A stretch of DNA of 64,000 nt. It comes from Magnolia sinica (taxonomy: Eukaryota; Streptophyta; Magnoliopsida; Magnoliales; Magnoliaceae). The position numbers and the translations under genes were made by a program. The notes beneath the pieces are model-generated. The model saw only the letters and a list, made by a program, of their open reading frames with translations, was not told the origin of the DNA and searched no databases. Below, piece by piece: positions 23,514 through 36,500 of this stretch (positions are counted from its first letter, which is position 1; each line of letters opens with the position of its first letter). The DNA is taken from contig NC_080577.1 of the NCBI RefSeq assembly GCF_029962835.1, positions 26,146,501 to 26,210,500 on the forward strand, in the 5' to 3' direction.

Positions 23514-24580
23514 ATCATTAGTTAGGATACATGTGGTCTATCTAGGCCATTCATCTAGTAGTGCACTATGCAGAGATGACATATGCTGAAAGTTAGCGTG
23601 ATACTATTTACACTTGTCCTACGTGTCCAAATGAACTAATGAGACATTGCCATGCATTATCATTGCATATGAATGACAGACGAAATCCTACCCATGCTTC
23701 GAAGATATCTTTAATACAATATCATTCGGCAACACGTCACCTGCCAAAAGTAAAGCGGCTCAAAGTCATACACAAGCTCACAAACGAGACTCCGCAATGA
23801 ATTATGCATATTTCTTATAAGAACGACACGTGTAGTCAAAGCAGCATACTCAACAAGCTTATAAAAACTTAACAAGATGGTAAGTTCATCACAATCCAGA
23901 TACACTCGGCGAGGCCAACTAGCACAATCCTGCCAAAATGAAAAACTCTCCAGGGACGATCGAAGTTTTCACAGTAACTACGAAAGTTCAAAAAGTCGAT
24001 TCCTCTCAAAACAGAAATGAATCAAGGGATGCAACAAGGAATCCGAGTCCAATTGGGATATGATCCGATCCTGTGACCTTCGAGGATATCATGCCAATAA
24101 GGAAACCCAATATGGTTACCACCTCACGGGCTATATAAGGAGAACCTAATGGAAGACTCGAGACAAACCAACTAAGCCATCATATAACCTCTTACAGTAG
24201 AACGCTTTTCATCCTAATTTTAACTTTGGTTCCTCTACTTTTATACATTCCTATTACAAAATGTCTAGAGTTTATGGTAGCTTAGATCACTATTGTCAAG
24301 CGTTATCGTTACAGTATGCCTATAAGTAATGTAAATATCCACGACCTTCATTAGATCCCCAATCAACTAAGTCCTCCCTCGAAAGATCATACACATCAAT
24401 CACATCCTACTAACCATCCACCTCGATTGTTTGTCCATATAGGTGATCTCAGGTATTTATCTTTTATTTTATTGTATTTTATTTTTTGCTTATTTTATTT
24501 TTTCGTTAATTATACTGAACTTCATTATAAATAATAATAATAAATTGGTGATTTAATGTTTAGATTTTAATTCTTTCTAT
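23514..24580 (+). mobile_element. LTR-like repeat, copy A
   Basis: About 1.05 kb that matches 38715-39722 in the same orientation with high similarity (for example CGAGGATATCATGCCA and GTCTAGAGTTTATGGTAGCT in both). It has a TATA box in good context (GGGCTATATAAGGAGAACCT, about 24129-24148), followed by pyrimidine-rich transcribed-looking sequence, the usual anatomy of a plant LTR. Terminal TG/CA dinucleotides and a PBS are not clear, so 'solo LTR' is an inference. Confidence 0.55.
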
Positions 24581-24784
24581 TCATTAATGCATTTCTAAGA
24601 AACCTGAGGCCCGCGATCACCATTGAAAGAAAAACCCTCAGCTCAAAAAAAAAATCTTTTTTAAAAAAATCATTCACAAGGACTAATCATTCCCTTTTAA
24701 ATTACCTGATTGATGCACATTAGTAGTTGCATCCATTTTTATGATGAAGCTAGCGAGAGAATCCTCGAGGACGAAATCCTTTGT
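24581..24784. other. Spacer before the long LTR
   Basis: Ends AATCCTCGAGGACGAAATCCTT. CGAGGACGAA is also the text that usually closes the pol frame just before the 3' LTR of Ty3/gypsy chromoviruses. However, no pol frame or polypurine tract is present, so this may be chance. Confidence 0.35.
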
Positions 24785-25381
24785 AAGACCCCGTCTATTC
24801 CGTACGACTTTCTATGCTTATGTACACAATGATCGACGCCCTTAGTTAGATCTGAATTGGTCGTTCATAGTACACACCCGACTGACTGGAACCCCAAGAC
24901 CTTGAAACCTATCTCATATCGACCACCCCATCACCACGATCGTGAAGATACCACCCGTGCATCTGTACGATACTCCGTTAGTGAGATACGCCGCGAAGAA
25001 TCATTGTTGTATCATGTGCGCATGGTGCCATGTACTCCATTCCACACATGTGCACAACACATGCCATGCACACATGTATATGCCACACATGGGTGAGAGA
25101 ATCTCTACCCATGTGTGTGATGTCACACACCCATACCCCTCCCTCTCTCATGTACACCTCAAGTCAACTATTTTCCATGCCACACCCTAAGCATGACATC
25201 ATCACACTATACTATCTCATATTCCTTTAACCCACCATTAATTACAAATGATGAATTAATTGTCATAATCCTAATCTAAGCTAACCAAGATCACATTAAT
25301 TGAATCTAACCACATTTTAACAAGTTCTCTACAAATAGTCCTTCATCCCTTAGCATTTTCCCATTTTCTACACATGGACAT

Positions 25382-25418
<37 letters not shown>

Positions 25419-25755
25419 TGATCTTGGTGGGCCATCAACCCCATCCCTTCCATCCATCTCAACCATCCATCTAATCCATTAAGGTGAGTACACCCCCTTT
25501 TCACTTAGTCTTTTATTCTTTTATGGTTTGGATAATAATGATCATGATGATAACATGTTGTTGTTATTGATGATGATGATGAAGTGGGACCCGTTGATCG
25601 TGGCCTTACTATGTTGTTTAGTATTCATCCAACGTCCATAACATTCCAAGACCTAGATGAAGGGAATACATGAATATCAATTTGACAAAAGGGCATGGAT
25701 CCACTGTGATGTTTTTAGGCCATCTAAGCCATTCGAATATGGCCCATTGGGCTGG

Positions 25756-25756
<1 letters not shown>

Positions 25757-25806
<50 letters not shown>
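25757..25806. repeat. (CA)n microsatellite
   Basis: An uninterrupted CA run of about 25 units, present in this LTR copy and reduced to a few imperfect CA units in the copy at 17160-17195. Confidence 0.95.
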
Positions 25807-25807
<1 letters not shown>

Positions 25808-28800
25808 ATGCACACAGGTGCACACAACACCAAAAATTAAAAAAATAAAAAATAAAATAAAATAAATACAGTGGACGATGCTGCCAGCGTCCGGAGGACA
25901 CTACAGCAGGCAATGTCCAGCTACTTTTGAATAAAAGGGGGAGAGTGTGGGACCTATAACAGGGCCCACCCATAATGTATATATCTAATCCATGTCGTCC
26001 ATCCGATTCCCCAGCTCATTTTAGGCATTGAGCCGAAAAATGAAGCCAATCTAAATCTCTGGTAGGCCCCACCATCAAAGAGATTTTTTTAATGCTAATA
26101 ATTTGTTAGGGCCCACTGTAATATTTTTGTATGTCAAAACATATTAAATATTGGTCTCATTAGACCCGTCACGAGCCCAAAAAAAAGCAGATGGACTGGA
26201 TCGTCTTGATGTGGGCCCCTTACAAAAAACCTAAAATAAATAAATAAATAAATAATAAACACATTGGACGATGTTGCTGTCAGCATCTGACGCTGCAGCA
26301 AGCAGCGTCCTGCTGCTGACGCTAGAAGGAAGTGGGCCCCACCACAATCCCACCTTGATGCATGTCGAGCATCTACAGCGTGCATTTGATGGGTCCCCTT
26401 TAAAAATGGGTCACCCTCAAAAATCAGCCATACACGGAACTCAAGTGGCCCACACCATTAAAAAAATAAATAAATAAATAAAATATAATACAAAAAAATA
26501 GGAAGCTGGATCAATTGATCATGAGGTATGTGTTATATCCAAACTGTCCATTCATTTGGCGAGCTTGTCTTAAGGCTTGAGAAGAAAAATAAGATAGATC
26601 TAACTATCAAGTGAGCCACACTACAAAAGCAGTAAGGGATCGAATATCTACCATTGAATTTTGGGCCATAGAAGTTTTGGACCAATATGAAATTTATTTT
26701 TCCCCTTAATTCAGGTCTTTGTAACCTTATGAATAGATTTGATGGAAAATAAATGTTATACTGGGCCCTGTGGATTGTTTAATGGTGAAATCATTATCTT
26801 CACTGCTATTTGTGGTGAGGTCTAGATAATCTTTGGATATGATTCATTTTTGTTTGGATAATTTTCTAAAATGAACTCAAAATATAGATGAATAGTGTAG
26901 GTATAATAAATACATCACTTTGGGACCCATGGAACTTTGATCTCCTTGAATCGTTAGTGCAACTCGGAGCTCGAGCATATATAAAACACTTGCTGGGGTC
27001 CACCTGAAATTTGGATGCATCTAAAACTTGGTTTGACCCCTTAAGCAAGTGGGACACACATAATGGATGGGCTGGATTCATGGACCACATCTTTGTGGGC
27101 CCAACAAATGATTATGAATATTTAATGGAGGGTAACCCTCTCAACTTGTGTGGTATGGCCCACTTTGATGTAAGTATTATGCCACTTAATCCATAATGGC
27201 TATAACATGATATATATTTAAGATCCTCATTGTTTATCTATTTTATCAACCCTTTTGATAGTATGCTACCATGAATCAGGCCCATCCAATGATTAGATAG
27301 CCGTACATTATGAAATAATGTAAATTGAACTATCATCACTAAAAATTTGTTATGAGCCATCCTGATGATGTATTAGATATTCAACCCATCTAACCCATGT
27401 ACCGGGTCCCCTTTAGGACATTATCCCAAAGATCAGTCAATCCAACCTAAAATAGACATACAATACAAGGCTGTGAGAATAAGTACCTAACTATTGAATC
27501 CAACCTAAGACCACGATGGTGTATCTATTTAATCCATGCGGACCATCTACTTCCTCATATCATTTTAGGATTTGTACTAAAATCAAAGCAGACCTAAGTC
27601 TTAAATGGGTTACACATAACTTAACCTTATGGAAAAGCCCTATGAGCTCTACCGCATAGAACCCATTGTAAATTCGATTGGTGTATGGGCCCAAGAATGT
27701 TAAGGCACATTTTGAGTGAATGTCATGTGGGCCCATCAGTAGTAGCCTTGTTTAGGCCAACCATTGGCCCTCTTTGGTAAGAGTTTTTTATCTACATGTA
27801 TTAAATGTATGCTATATTGAATCACGTAAAATTGTGTTGTTTGTATAGTCCTTCACTACTTGGTATGTGATATGCGTTGTATTATATTGCTACCTTAGAT
27901 TACCTAATTATATAATGAGTGCACAGCCTTTCACCATTTGGCACTTTGGTTAGAGTGCGGTCCTAAGTAGTAGGATCATATGATATGTGTTTAAACCCAT
28001 AAATGTGTTCAATTATAACAAATATGTAGACTTTAGTGGTGTGAGAATGTGATGTACGTGTTTGGCCCCTTAATCATGTGGACATGTGATGTATGTAAGG
28101 TCACCTAATCATATGCAATTGCGGAGTATATGTAGTCGTCTAACCGTATGATTGTGAAATGCACACAAGGTCAACCAATTACATGAAGTCAGGTGGCATT
28201 GGTGACCATCCAATGACATGACCACGTGCTTATGGGCATAGCCATAGTCACCTAAACCATGAAAATCGGGTTGTACGTGCAGATTTTCTTAGTCATGAAA
28301 ATTATGATATGGGTTGGATTATACAACTTAATAATGGAGTGCTCCTCAATTCGGTATCATGCGACATAAATACAACTCTTACATTATGCTCATGGGTGAG
28401 GCAAATGCGGGGACCACTAAACTATATCTGATGTAATGGAAGATATTTCCTAGCCTCTTGATCATGTGACACCGAATTTGAGTCATTCTCTGTATGAGGA
28501 ATAGGGCGATCATAGTTTAAAAGTTAGTTTAACATAGTGTAATCGGGTATGGTGGGTATGCTTGTGATTGTACCTTGGATGCTTTGAAATGCGGTCACTA
28601 GACTATGATACTAATTGTATGTCCACTCAACCAAGTGAAATTATGGCATCGACAACCTGACCATGTAGAAGCTTAATAAAGTAGCTGCACATAGATATAT
28701 GAGTTATGGTGTAGTAAAAAAAAATAAGTAATCATGTGACCTTAAGTCCCTTATGACTAGTAAAGTGACATTTGTGTGGCCACTTAACCAATGGACTTCT

Positions 28801-30190
28801 GATAATGGAGTAGCCATAAGACCATGTGGGCATACGAGAATTGTGTGATTGTTCAGACTCATGGACTATGCTGATGGTGTAACCTCTTAGGTATATAAAC
28901 TTAAGACGTGTATCTGATTAATTATGGACCCTAACTTGATGTAAGTATTGCATATTTCACCATTTAGGCTAGCTAATTCTAGAACATGATTCCAAAATGA
29001 TCTAGATCCAATTCTTAAATAATTCAGACGATATGAAATAGTGTTAATTGAATGTATAACTTTCAAATACTTGTGGACCAACTCAATGTACGTATTTTAT
29101 CTGCACTATTCAATTGTTTTGCCAACTAGACGATTTAATGATGGAGCTCGCTAACGTATGCCTTGTGCATTACCTATGCTATCTACTTATTGGGACCCAC
29201 CATAATGTTTGTATGAGGACCTATCTGCTTACAGTACCACTTGGAAGTAGGACCCACTACATTGTATGAAACAAACCCGCATTATCCAACCGTAACTAAC
29301 TCTTATGTGTATATTATATACCAAGTCGTTCAACTTTGGGCTCACTGTATCTTATGAAGTTTACCTATGCCTTCCAAACCATTGTATAACTACTATGATA
29401 ATTATTTGTAAATCCAACCTACTAACAGCTCACTTGAAGGTAAAGCCCTCTACATTATATGAGTTTCACCAGCACCATCCATCCTGTGGCTCATGTTATA
29501 ATTATGCCTCTCATTTAATAATCATTTGGTGCATGTACTTTGCGTTATCACCACTCATTAACCATAAGGCCCAATTAGGGTATAACCATGTTGTCCCAAT
29601 AGAAGAAAATCATGTCAGGCTAAAGCCGCTAATGGAATATCTATCTTGCGAAGGATATGGTGTAACTCTTATTACAATTAATGCTTGTGATTATGATAGT
29701 TATGAATGATATTAGTGATGTCATTTTTAAGCTTAAAGGTTAAGTAGACCCTAAACTCAAGGCATTATATGCATACCACATGCACTTGAACATATGCCTT
29801 ATCATAATTGCTTGAAATCATACATAATTGTGACATACATGAGGATCAAAATACCACAGTCATACCGTATAACATGAGTTGGATCTTGACTATGAAATGT
29901 GCATCTATAATGATGACTTGGGTTATCCCTGAAAATGAACAGGACACCGAAAGTGTGAAAATAGTAGGAGATGATGTGCCCCTTGGTTTGAAAGTCCCTA
30001 AACCCCTATGCTAGCTAGGGTTGCCTCATCGTCGGGCCGAGTGGATACATGGGTCATGGATTTGACTCCCACTGACGAGGTCGGGTTGAGCAGAGGTGGG
30101 TCTAACCTGCTTAAGGGCTGAGGTGCAAATAGAGACTGGTCTAACTCGCCGGCGAGGAGAAGCGCGTATAAAGTCCGCTATTGGCATGCT

Positions 30191-30365
30191 GGGTGGAAGT
30201 CCATCGTAGGGCAGTATGTGAGGTCGATTACTGGTGTCTGGTGCATAGGTGTCAACCATAGTGTTTCCCATGATATACAATTGGTGGAAGTCTACCACAG
30301 GGCGGGTATGCGAGATCGATTACTAGTGTCTGGTGCATGGGTGTCGACCATGGTGCTTCCTGAGA
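30191..30365. repeat. Tandem pair, about 92 bp unit, inside the LTR
   Basis: GGTGGAAGTC(C/T)A.C..AGGGC.G.ATG.GAG.TCGATTACT.GTGTCTGGTGCAT.GGTGTC is read twice in succession. Confidence 0.75.
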
Positions 30366-30990
30366 TATATAGTTATGATATGGTATGACAATATGATGAT
30401 GATGATGATGTGATTGCGGATGCGTGTAATACAGTTATGGTTGTGGTATAGGAGAAATGAAAATATGACTTGACGATGCTGGTAGCATTGACTCGGAGTA
30501 TTACTAAGATGCACATGCATTGCATTGGTATTGACATCATACCTTACGTGCTACACGCCCTTCACATATATGATTTTCTTGTAACATATTTATCTTGCTT
30601 GCATATAGGACACACTACACACACGAGTGTACTCACTAGGCTTTTTGCCTAAGCTTCCTATTTTCCATTTTTTTTCAGGGCAGGAGTAACTTGGAAGACT
30701 TCGCTTTCTCAATGCATTGTATCTATTTTTCAATTTGGCAATATTGACGTCGTGTACCTTTTAGAAAGCATTATACTTGTAACCATCAGGATTTATAATA
30801 GAGAGTGTTGCTTGGTATTTTGATCATAGATCTTCATGCTTAGGTATTATATATATATATATATATAGAAAAAAATTCAATCAAAAATCTTCCTTATGGT
30901 ACGCCGAACTCGGGACTTGGTGTATGGAAGTCGAGTGCCGGATTCAGGGCATCACGGAAGCTGTCCGTAACCGGATTTGGGGCGTGACAT

Positions 30991-33577
30991 CCTCTTTGCA
31001 AGAGCACGCAACATCCCATCCGAGGGCAACCTCCTCTCCATGAGCAAGACCCTCTCCGTGATCGAGACCCTCTTCGAGTCACCGAAGAGGAGCAAGATAG
31101 AGCAGAAGAGCAATTCCTAGGTCGCAATCTTCGGACAGAACCTAGTTGGCAGACTATCCGTCGGAAGCAATGTAAAGAAGCCCACCCCCTTCACTTTAAA
31201 ATTTTTGCAAGAAACCTAACATACGATACAAACGAAGAGGATATCTCACGCATATTTGGAAGATTTGGGAAAATCTCGGATATTAGAATCCCTTAGGACA
31301 GAGAAAAACAAATCCAGCGGGTATGCTTTCATCTATTTCCATTATGAGCAGGATGCCCTAGATGCGGTTAACACATTCAACGATCAAAGGATCGACGAAC
31401 GAATCGTCACATTGGAAAGGGCAAAGAGCAAATCAAAAGAACTGCAGGCCGCACTCCCCCAAATGATCCGAAATGAGTTAGCCTCTCGGTCAACAAAGGG
31501 GTTGAGCAAAGGCTCTTATTTGGATTCGGTTAAGAGTATTAATCGTCTTCCCATAGCTAAACCCCAAGCTCCATTTTTGGGATCTCTCACAGTCACAACC
31601 AAAAGCCACGAAGTTAAGAAGCTGCAGGAACAACTAAGCATGGCCCTCATTAGGACAGCAGGTGGCAAATCGGTCACCTTCTCCCACATCAAAGACAAAC
31701 TTCGGAGCTCCACTTTCACAGATCTGAATTTGGAAATTTGCAGAATATCCTCTGAGAAATTCATGTTCAAATTCAAATCTAGCCATGAGATGGTTGCTTT
31801 TGCCAAAGACGCCACGCTACATAAGAAGATGAATTTGATAGAAGTTGAGCCTTGGTACCCGGAAGCTACCCTCGTAAGCAAAGGAAGATGGATCCGTCTG
31901 TTCGGCATCACAACACACTCTTGGTATCCTTCTACGATTGAAGAGCTAGAGAATACGTTCGGAAAAGTCATAGAAATTGATAATGCTGCTAGAGCTGAAA
32001 ATTTTCAGGCCTTTGCTTGAGTCCTTGTGATTTTATAATCTGGAGTGAATATTCACTACTCTTGTTATCTGAAGGTAGAAGGTTGTCTTTTCCCAATCTC
32101 GGGGTCTTTGGAAGCTTTAGATCTCGAGGGAGGGTGGCCAGCTAACCTCTAGCGTCCCAGAGAATCCACTAAGGAGTGGGTAACTAAAGTATTCTTCAAG
32201 GGGAGTAACAGCACACCGGACTCCCCTCTACATGTTTAAGGAAATGAGCCCGTTCCCCTACCCCTGCCTCTGCCCACTCCACCCCTCCTACCCACTACCC
32301 CATCCTCTATTTGTGGCAATGCCCAAGAACAACTCCCCCTTACCCACAACTGAACCAAGCCCTGTCCCCCCCCCCCCCCTAAACCGGTGTCCACCAACTA
32401 AACACATATCGAGCCTCATATAGCCTCCATAATCCCCCAGCCCGTCCTTTCAAACAACCTAAATCACTGTCCGCCCACTCCAGCAAATATCCCAAATCTT
32501 TCCCCGACCCCCCACCTCCCCATCTCCACACCTATGGAACTGTCCCTCATCTCTTGACCTTTTACCTCCCCTCCTGGTGCTACTCAAGGAGTAGTGACAA
32601 TTTTGCCTCCTATTTTCACTCCGTAATTCACTCCGTAAGAAGTAGTGGAACATGCCGGTGCCATCCAATGTGATTCTCGTAAGGAAAAGCTAGTTGGAAT
32701 TGTTCTGAAAGATTTGAATAATCCCAATCCGATGACGCTAGTTCCCCCGCTTAATGCTAGTCTTCACTTTCAGTAGGCTGATGACAAACAGTAGAGAATA
32801 ATGCCTCATTTCAACCTGTCTCCATACTTCACGTCTAGGAGGAAGATAGCCCATCAGAGCCAAGACAATGGGATAGGAACAGACCACAGTTATGATATTG
32901 GGCAAGTACAGGAAAAATCAGTCTGGAACATTGCTTCCTGCAATGGAGAGCTTCAGTTAAAGCAGAATCAGGAGCAACCAGTCTCTCCTTAGAATGATAG
33001 CGAGAACAACCGAGAAACTCTCGTTGACGACCATGCTTCAAATCAGAGGTATATTGAGCAGAACATCCAGGTTAATCTACCTCTCTCTCAGACGAAAATA
33101 CCCCCACAGCAGAGGACATTTCAGGACAGATTCAGGAAGAAGGGGTGCTCCAAATTAGTAGGGAACTTTCCAATTCATCGCCTAGATCTGGAGATAGCGG
33201 ATAGGCAAAGTCTTTTCTCTAAAAGATTGCAACACCCTTTCATGCAATTAGATCTTGACGCCATTCCAGCCACAACTGAAAACGAAGAACAGTATGTGAA
33301 TAGAGAGGCCGAACACCCAATTGCTTTGGAAGTGGACTTCTCTCCATGCAAGGTTCAGGTCCAGGTGATCACCCATCAATCACAAGAAAGCTGCAAGGGA
33401 CCAGAAACAGAAGGAAGCACAGGTCCCCCCCAATCAAAACCTCCATCTAAGAGAGGAAAGAAGAGGTTAGTGGTCAGGAAGTCAATAAATCCAAAGAGCG
33501 GGCTTAACCTAGGAACAATGGGGTGGACGACTGCGAAGGTTAAAGAGGAGAGCAATCAACTCAGGAAACGTTACTGA
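30991..33577 (+). pseudogene. LINE ORF1 (RRM-type nucleic-acid-binding protein), broken
   Basis: ORF1p of plant L1 elements binds the element RNA. From 30991 an open frame rich in Arg, Asp and Glu leads into an RNA-recognition motif at about 31195-31440. RNP2-like KIFARNLTYDTNEED and RNP1-like SSGYAFIYFHY are visible, but a stop (TAG near 31293) and a frameshift separate them, so the longest frame starts only at 31256 (254 aa, to 32020). The middle (32020-33220) is broken, with a C-rich, proline-type linker near 32230-32420. The C-terminal part, 33227-33577 (116 aa), is Lys- and Ser-rich and ends in TGA overlapping the ATG of ORF2. Confidence 0.75.
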
Positions 33578-36500
33578 TGGATGGTGTAATAATTTGGAAT
33601 GCGCGTGGGGTAGCCAATCCAGCTACTCTCAGATCAGCAGTCAGAATTGTGCAAAACCACAAGCTAATGTGTTTGGCCATTTTGGAGCCCATGTCCAGAA
33701 AAAACAAAAGAATGTAGGTGGGGCTCAAGTTGGGCTTTCACTGCTCAATCTCTAATGTGGAAGATGGAGGTAAAATCTGGTTCTTCTGTAATAACAATCT
33801 ACATGTTTCAGTGGTGCAGTGATCAAATTAGGTGATAACTCTCCGAATTCAGCATTTCAATTCCAATTTTTTTTTCCATCTTTCTATTATATAGGAAAAA
33901 TGTTATAGAGTGCAAAGGAGAGATCTCTAGGAGGCTTTAACCTCCATGGCTAGGAATTTTACTCGCCCCTGTGCAATGGGAGGTGATTTCAACACGGTCC
34001 TTACCACAGCTGAAAGACAGGGCAACAGGCACCAGGATTCCAGTAGTTATATTAAATTTGCAAATGCTTTGGAAGCAACAGGATTGATGGATGCGGGTTT
34101 CAGCGGGAACAAATTCACGTAGAACAGTAACTAAGCGGGGAGCTCCAGAGTTTGGGCCCGCCTGGACAGAGTCCTTTGCAACAGCAGCTGGGTGAGTTGT
34201 TTTCCTTGTTTCCAAGTTAAACACCTCCCGCGTGTCCAATCCGATCATTGCTCCCTGCTGCTAACCTTTCCCCCAGCGTTGCAATCTTTCCTGAAACCCT
34301 TTCAGTTTCAGCGAATGTGGACCATGCACCACGACTATCCCGAACTGATCAGACAAGCCTGGAAGATGACCTATCAGACCAGCCTATCCTCAATCTCATG
34401 CTGAAAATGAGGAAGATCATATTTCGGCTTAGGGAGTCGAACAACACGGTTTTTGAAATTTTATTCCATCAGATCAAAGCAACCAAAATCTCCATTGCCT
34501 GGCTAGAAGCGCAGGATCAGGATTCTCAACAGGCAAGTCCGGGTGTTCTCCTTGAAGACAGAAAAAGTCTCGAACACCTAGAATTAGCTGAGAAAATTTA
34601 TTGGAAATAGAAATCTAGTAACAATTGGCTTCAGGAAGGCGATCGGAACACAAAATTCTTTCAAATGTCAGCCACGGATAAGATTAGAAGAACTTGAACT
34701 GATGAAATTTAGAAGAAATTGGGAGAGACCACCTCAGATACTAAGGAAATCCAGGATGAAGCAGTTCGGTACTTCTCCTTTTTACGTCTGAGCCGTCCAC
34801 GACACATGACGGACTCCTGATTTGTGATACCATAGGTAGTCTCTGTGATGGATAATGATTTTCTAATGAGCTACCCTTCCCTGGATGAGGTCAGGCGAGC
34901 AGTCATAGCGTTACCTAGGGATAGCGCCCCTGGTCTTAACGGGCTGTCTAGAGCTTTTTTGCAAATAGCTGGGATATCGTGGGACCGAACATCCACAAAG
35001 AGGTGATTCAATTCTTCCTGGATGACAATTTCCCTTGAGCATTCTCGGCCTCCCTCATTTATTTGATTTTGAAAAAAACCTCCCCTAAAGATTTTGCCAA
35101 TTTCCAGCCTATCAGTTTGTGTAACTACGTATATAAAAATTTTGCCAAAGTCATTACGGTCTGATTGGCTACGATCCTTTCCAACATCATATCCAATGAG
35201 CAAGGGGCTTTCGTTAGGGGTCACTCCATAGTAAAGAGTGTTTCTCTAGGGCAGGAGATGGTTAAGGAGATTGACCGAAAGGTGAGAGGTGGAAATATCA
35301 TTCTGAAGCTAGATATAGAGAAGGCTTATGACCGCCTGGAATGGGACTTCCTGGTGTGAGTTTTACAGCAATTCGGTTTCTCTCAGGCATTGATACATTT
35401 GGTTGAAAATTGCTGAAACAACAACTGGTTTTCAGTCATCATCAATGGTAGCTATGGTTTCTTCAAGTCCTCGTAAGGACTGCACCAAGGAGACCCATTA
35501 TCCCCAAGCCTTTTCATCGTAGTAACAGAGGTACTCAGTAGAGGTTTTGCCAACCTTATTTTCAAGAAAAATTTTCATTTGTTCAAGCTTAAACTTGGCT
35601 GCAAGCAAGTCACACATCTTCTCTATGCCGATGACACCGTACTTTTTCTCAATGGCGGAAGCTCCTCTATCAAGGCAGTGTCAAATTTCCTATCTTCCTA
35701 TCAAGCGGCATCAGTTCAACGGATAAATTATCACAAAACCTGCATCCACCACTCATCCAAGCTACCGGTTAATAGGAGAAAGAGTATTCAGCGTCGCCTC
35801 AAGGCTCCCTACTCCTCGGATTCCTTCATTTACCTTGGGATCCCTCTAGCCAAAGGAAGGGCTAGAGTAGCCCTTTTTCGTCCCTTGATGGAAAAAGTGG
35901 AGAATAGAATTCATGGTTGGAAGGCTAAAATTCTGTCTCAAGCTAGTAGGTGCACCTTAATTAACCATGTCCTCTGTGAAATTCCAATCCATGCGATGTC
36001 AGCGGCCATGCTTCCTGTCCAAATATCCTGTTTCTATAACTTTATGTGGGGCTGGCATAAAGGGAACAAGAAGTGTCATTGGATCAGGTGGGAAAATATT
36101 TCCAGGCCTACGGAGGAGGGTGGCCTTGGAATAAAAAAACTTAAAGATGTGATGGCAGCACTCAGAATAAAGATGGCATGGTCGGTCAAAATAGGATGCA
36201 GCAGTAGTCTGTGGGCTAACTACGTCACAACTAGGTATGGGCTCACCTCCAATCTTTCGGATGTCGTCTCCAGATCTTCTTTCTCTCCTTTCTGAAAACA
36301 CATCTTGTCCCTTCTCCCGGTTCTTGAGAACCATGTACAATGGAAGGAGGGAAGGGGCCACATTAATCTCTGGCAAGAAAACTAGACAGGTCTCGGTCGG
36401 TTATCAGACTGCGTTCAGCAGCCTATTCCTGGCGATCTTCTTCCGCTATAAGTCGGCAACATTCTCTCCCCCGGTGGTTTAATCCAATCCTCGCCAGCTG

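Larger units (their letters stand above)
24785..30989 (+). mobile_element. Very long LTR (about 6.2 kb), probable Ty3/gypsy, with nested MITEs
   Basis: Starts TGTAAGACCCCGTC and plausibly ends GATTTGGGGCGTGACA. The first 2.4 kb matches the truncated copy at 16157-18520. The 3' part has typical gypsy LTR text: GTGTACTCACTAGGCTTTTTGC near 30625, then a U5-like stretch to the GGGGCGTGACA end. The TCCTT before it resembles the TCCTC after it, a possible 5 bp target duplication with one mismatch. Inside lie a (GA)n tract, a (CA)n tract, GTCAGCGTC palindromes, foldback copies (about 26510-26945 and a weaker one near 27500) and a 92 bp tandem pair. No gag or pol accompanies it, so it looks like a solo LTR. 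The frames within are shadows. Confidence 0.55.

Noticed and set aside
24762..24784. CGAGGACGAAAT as the end of a gypsy pol gene before a 3' LTR
   Set aside because: No pol frame, no polypurine tract, and the LINE frame across the junction offers another reading; left open but not annotated as pol.
25741..25806. CRISPR-like or phage features anywhere in the window
   Set aside because: Only microsatellites and transposon repeats; no spaced identical repeats, no prokaryotic genes.
29305..29709. 134 aa frame as a gene
   Set aside because: No recognisable domain; lies within the probable long LTR.
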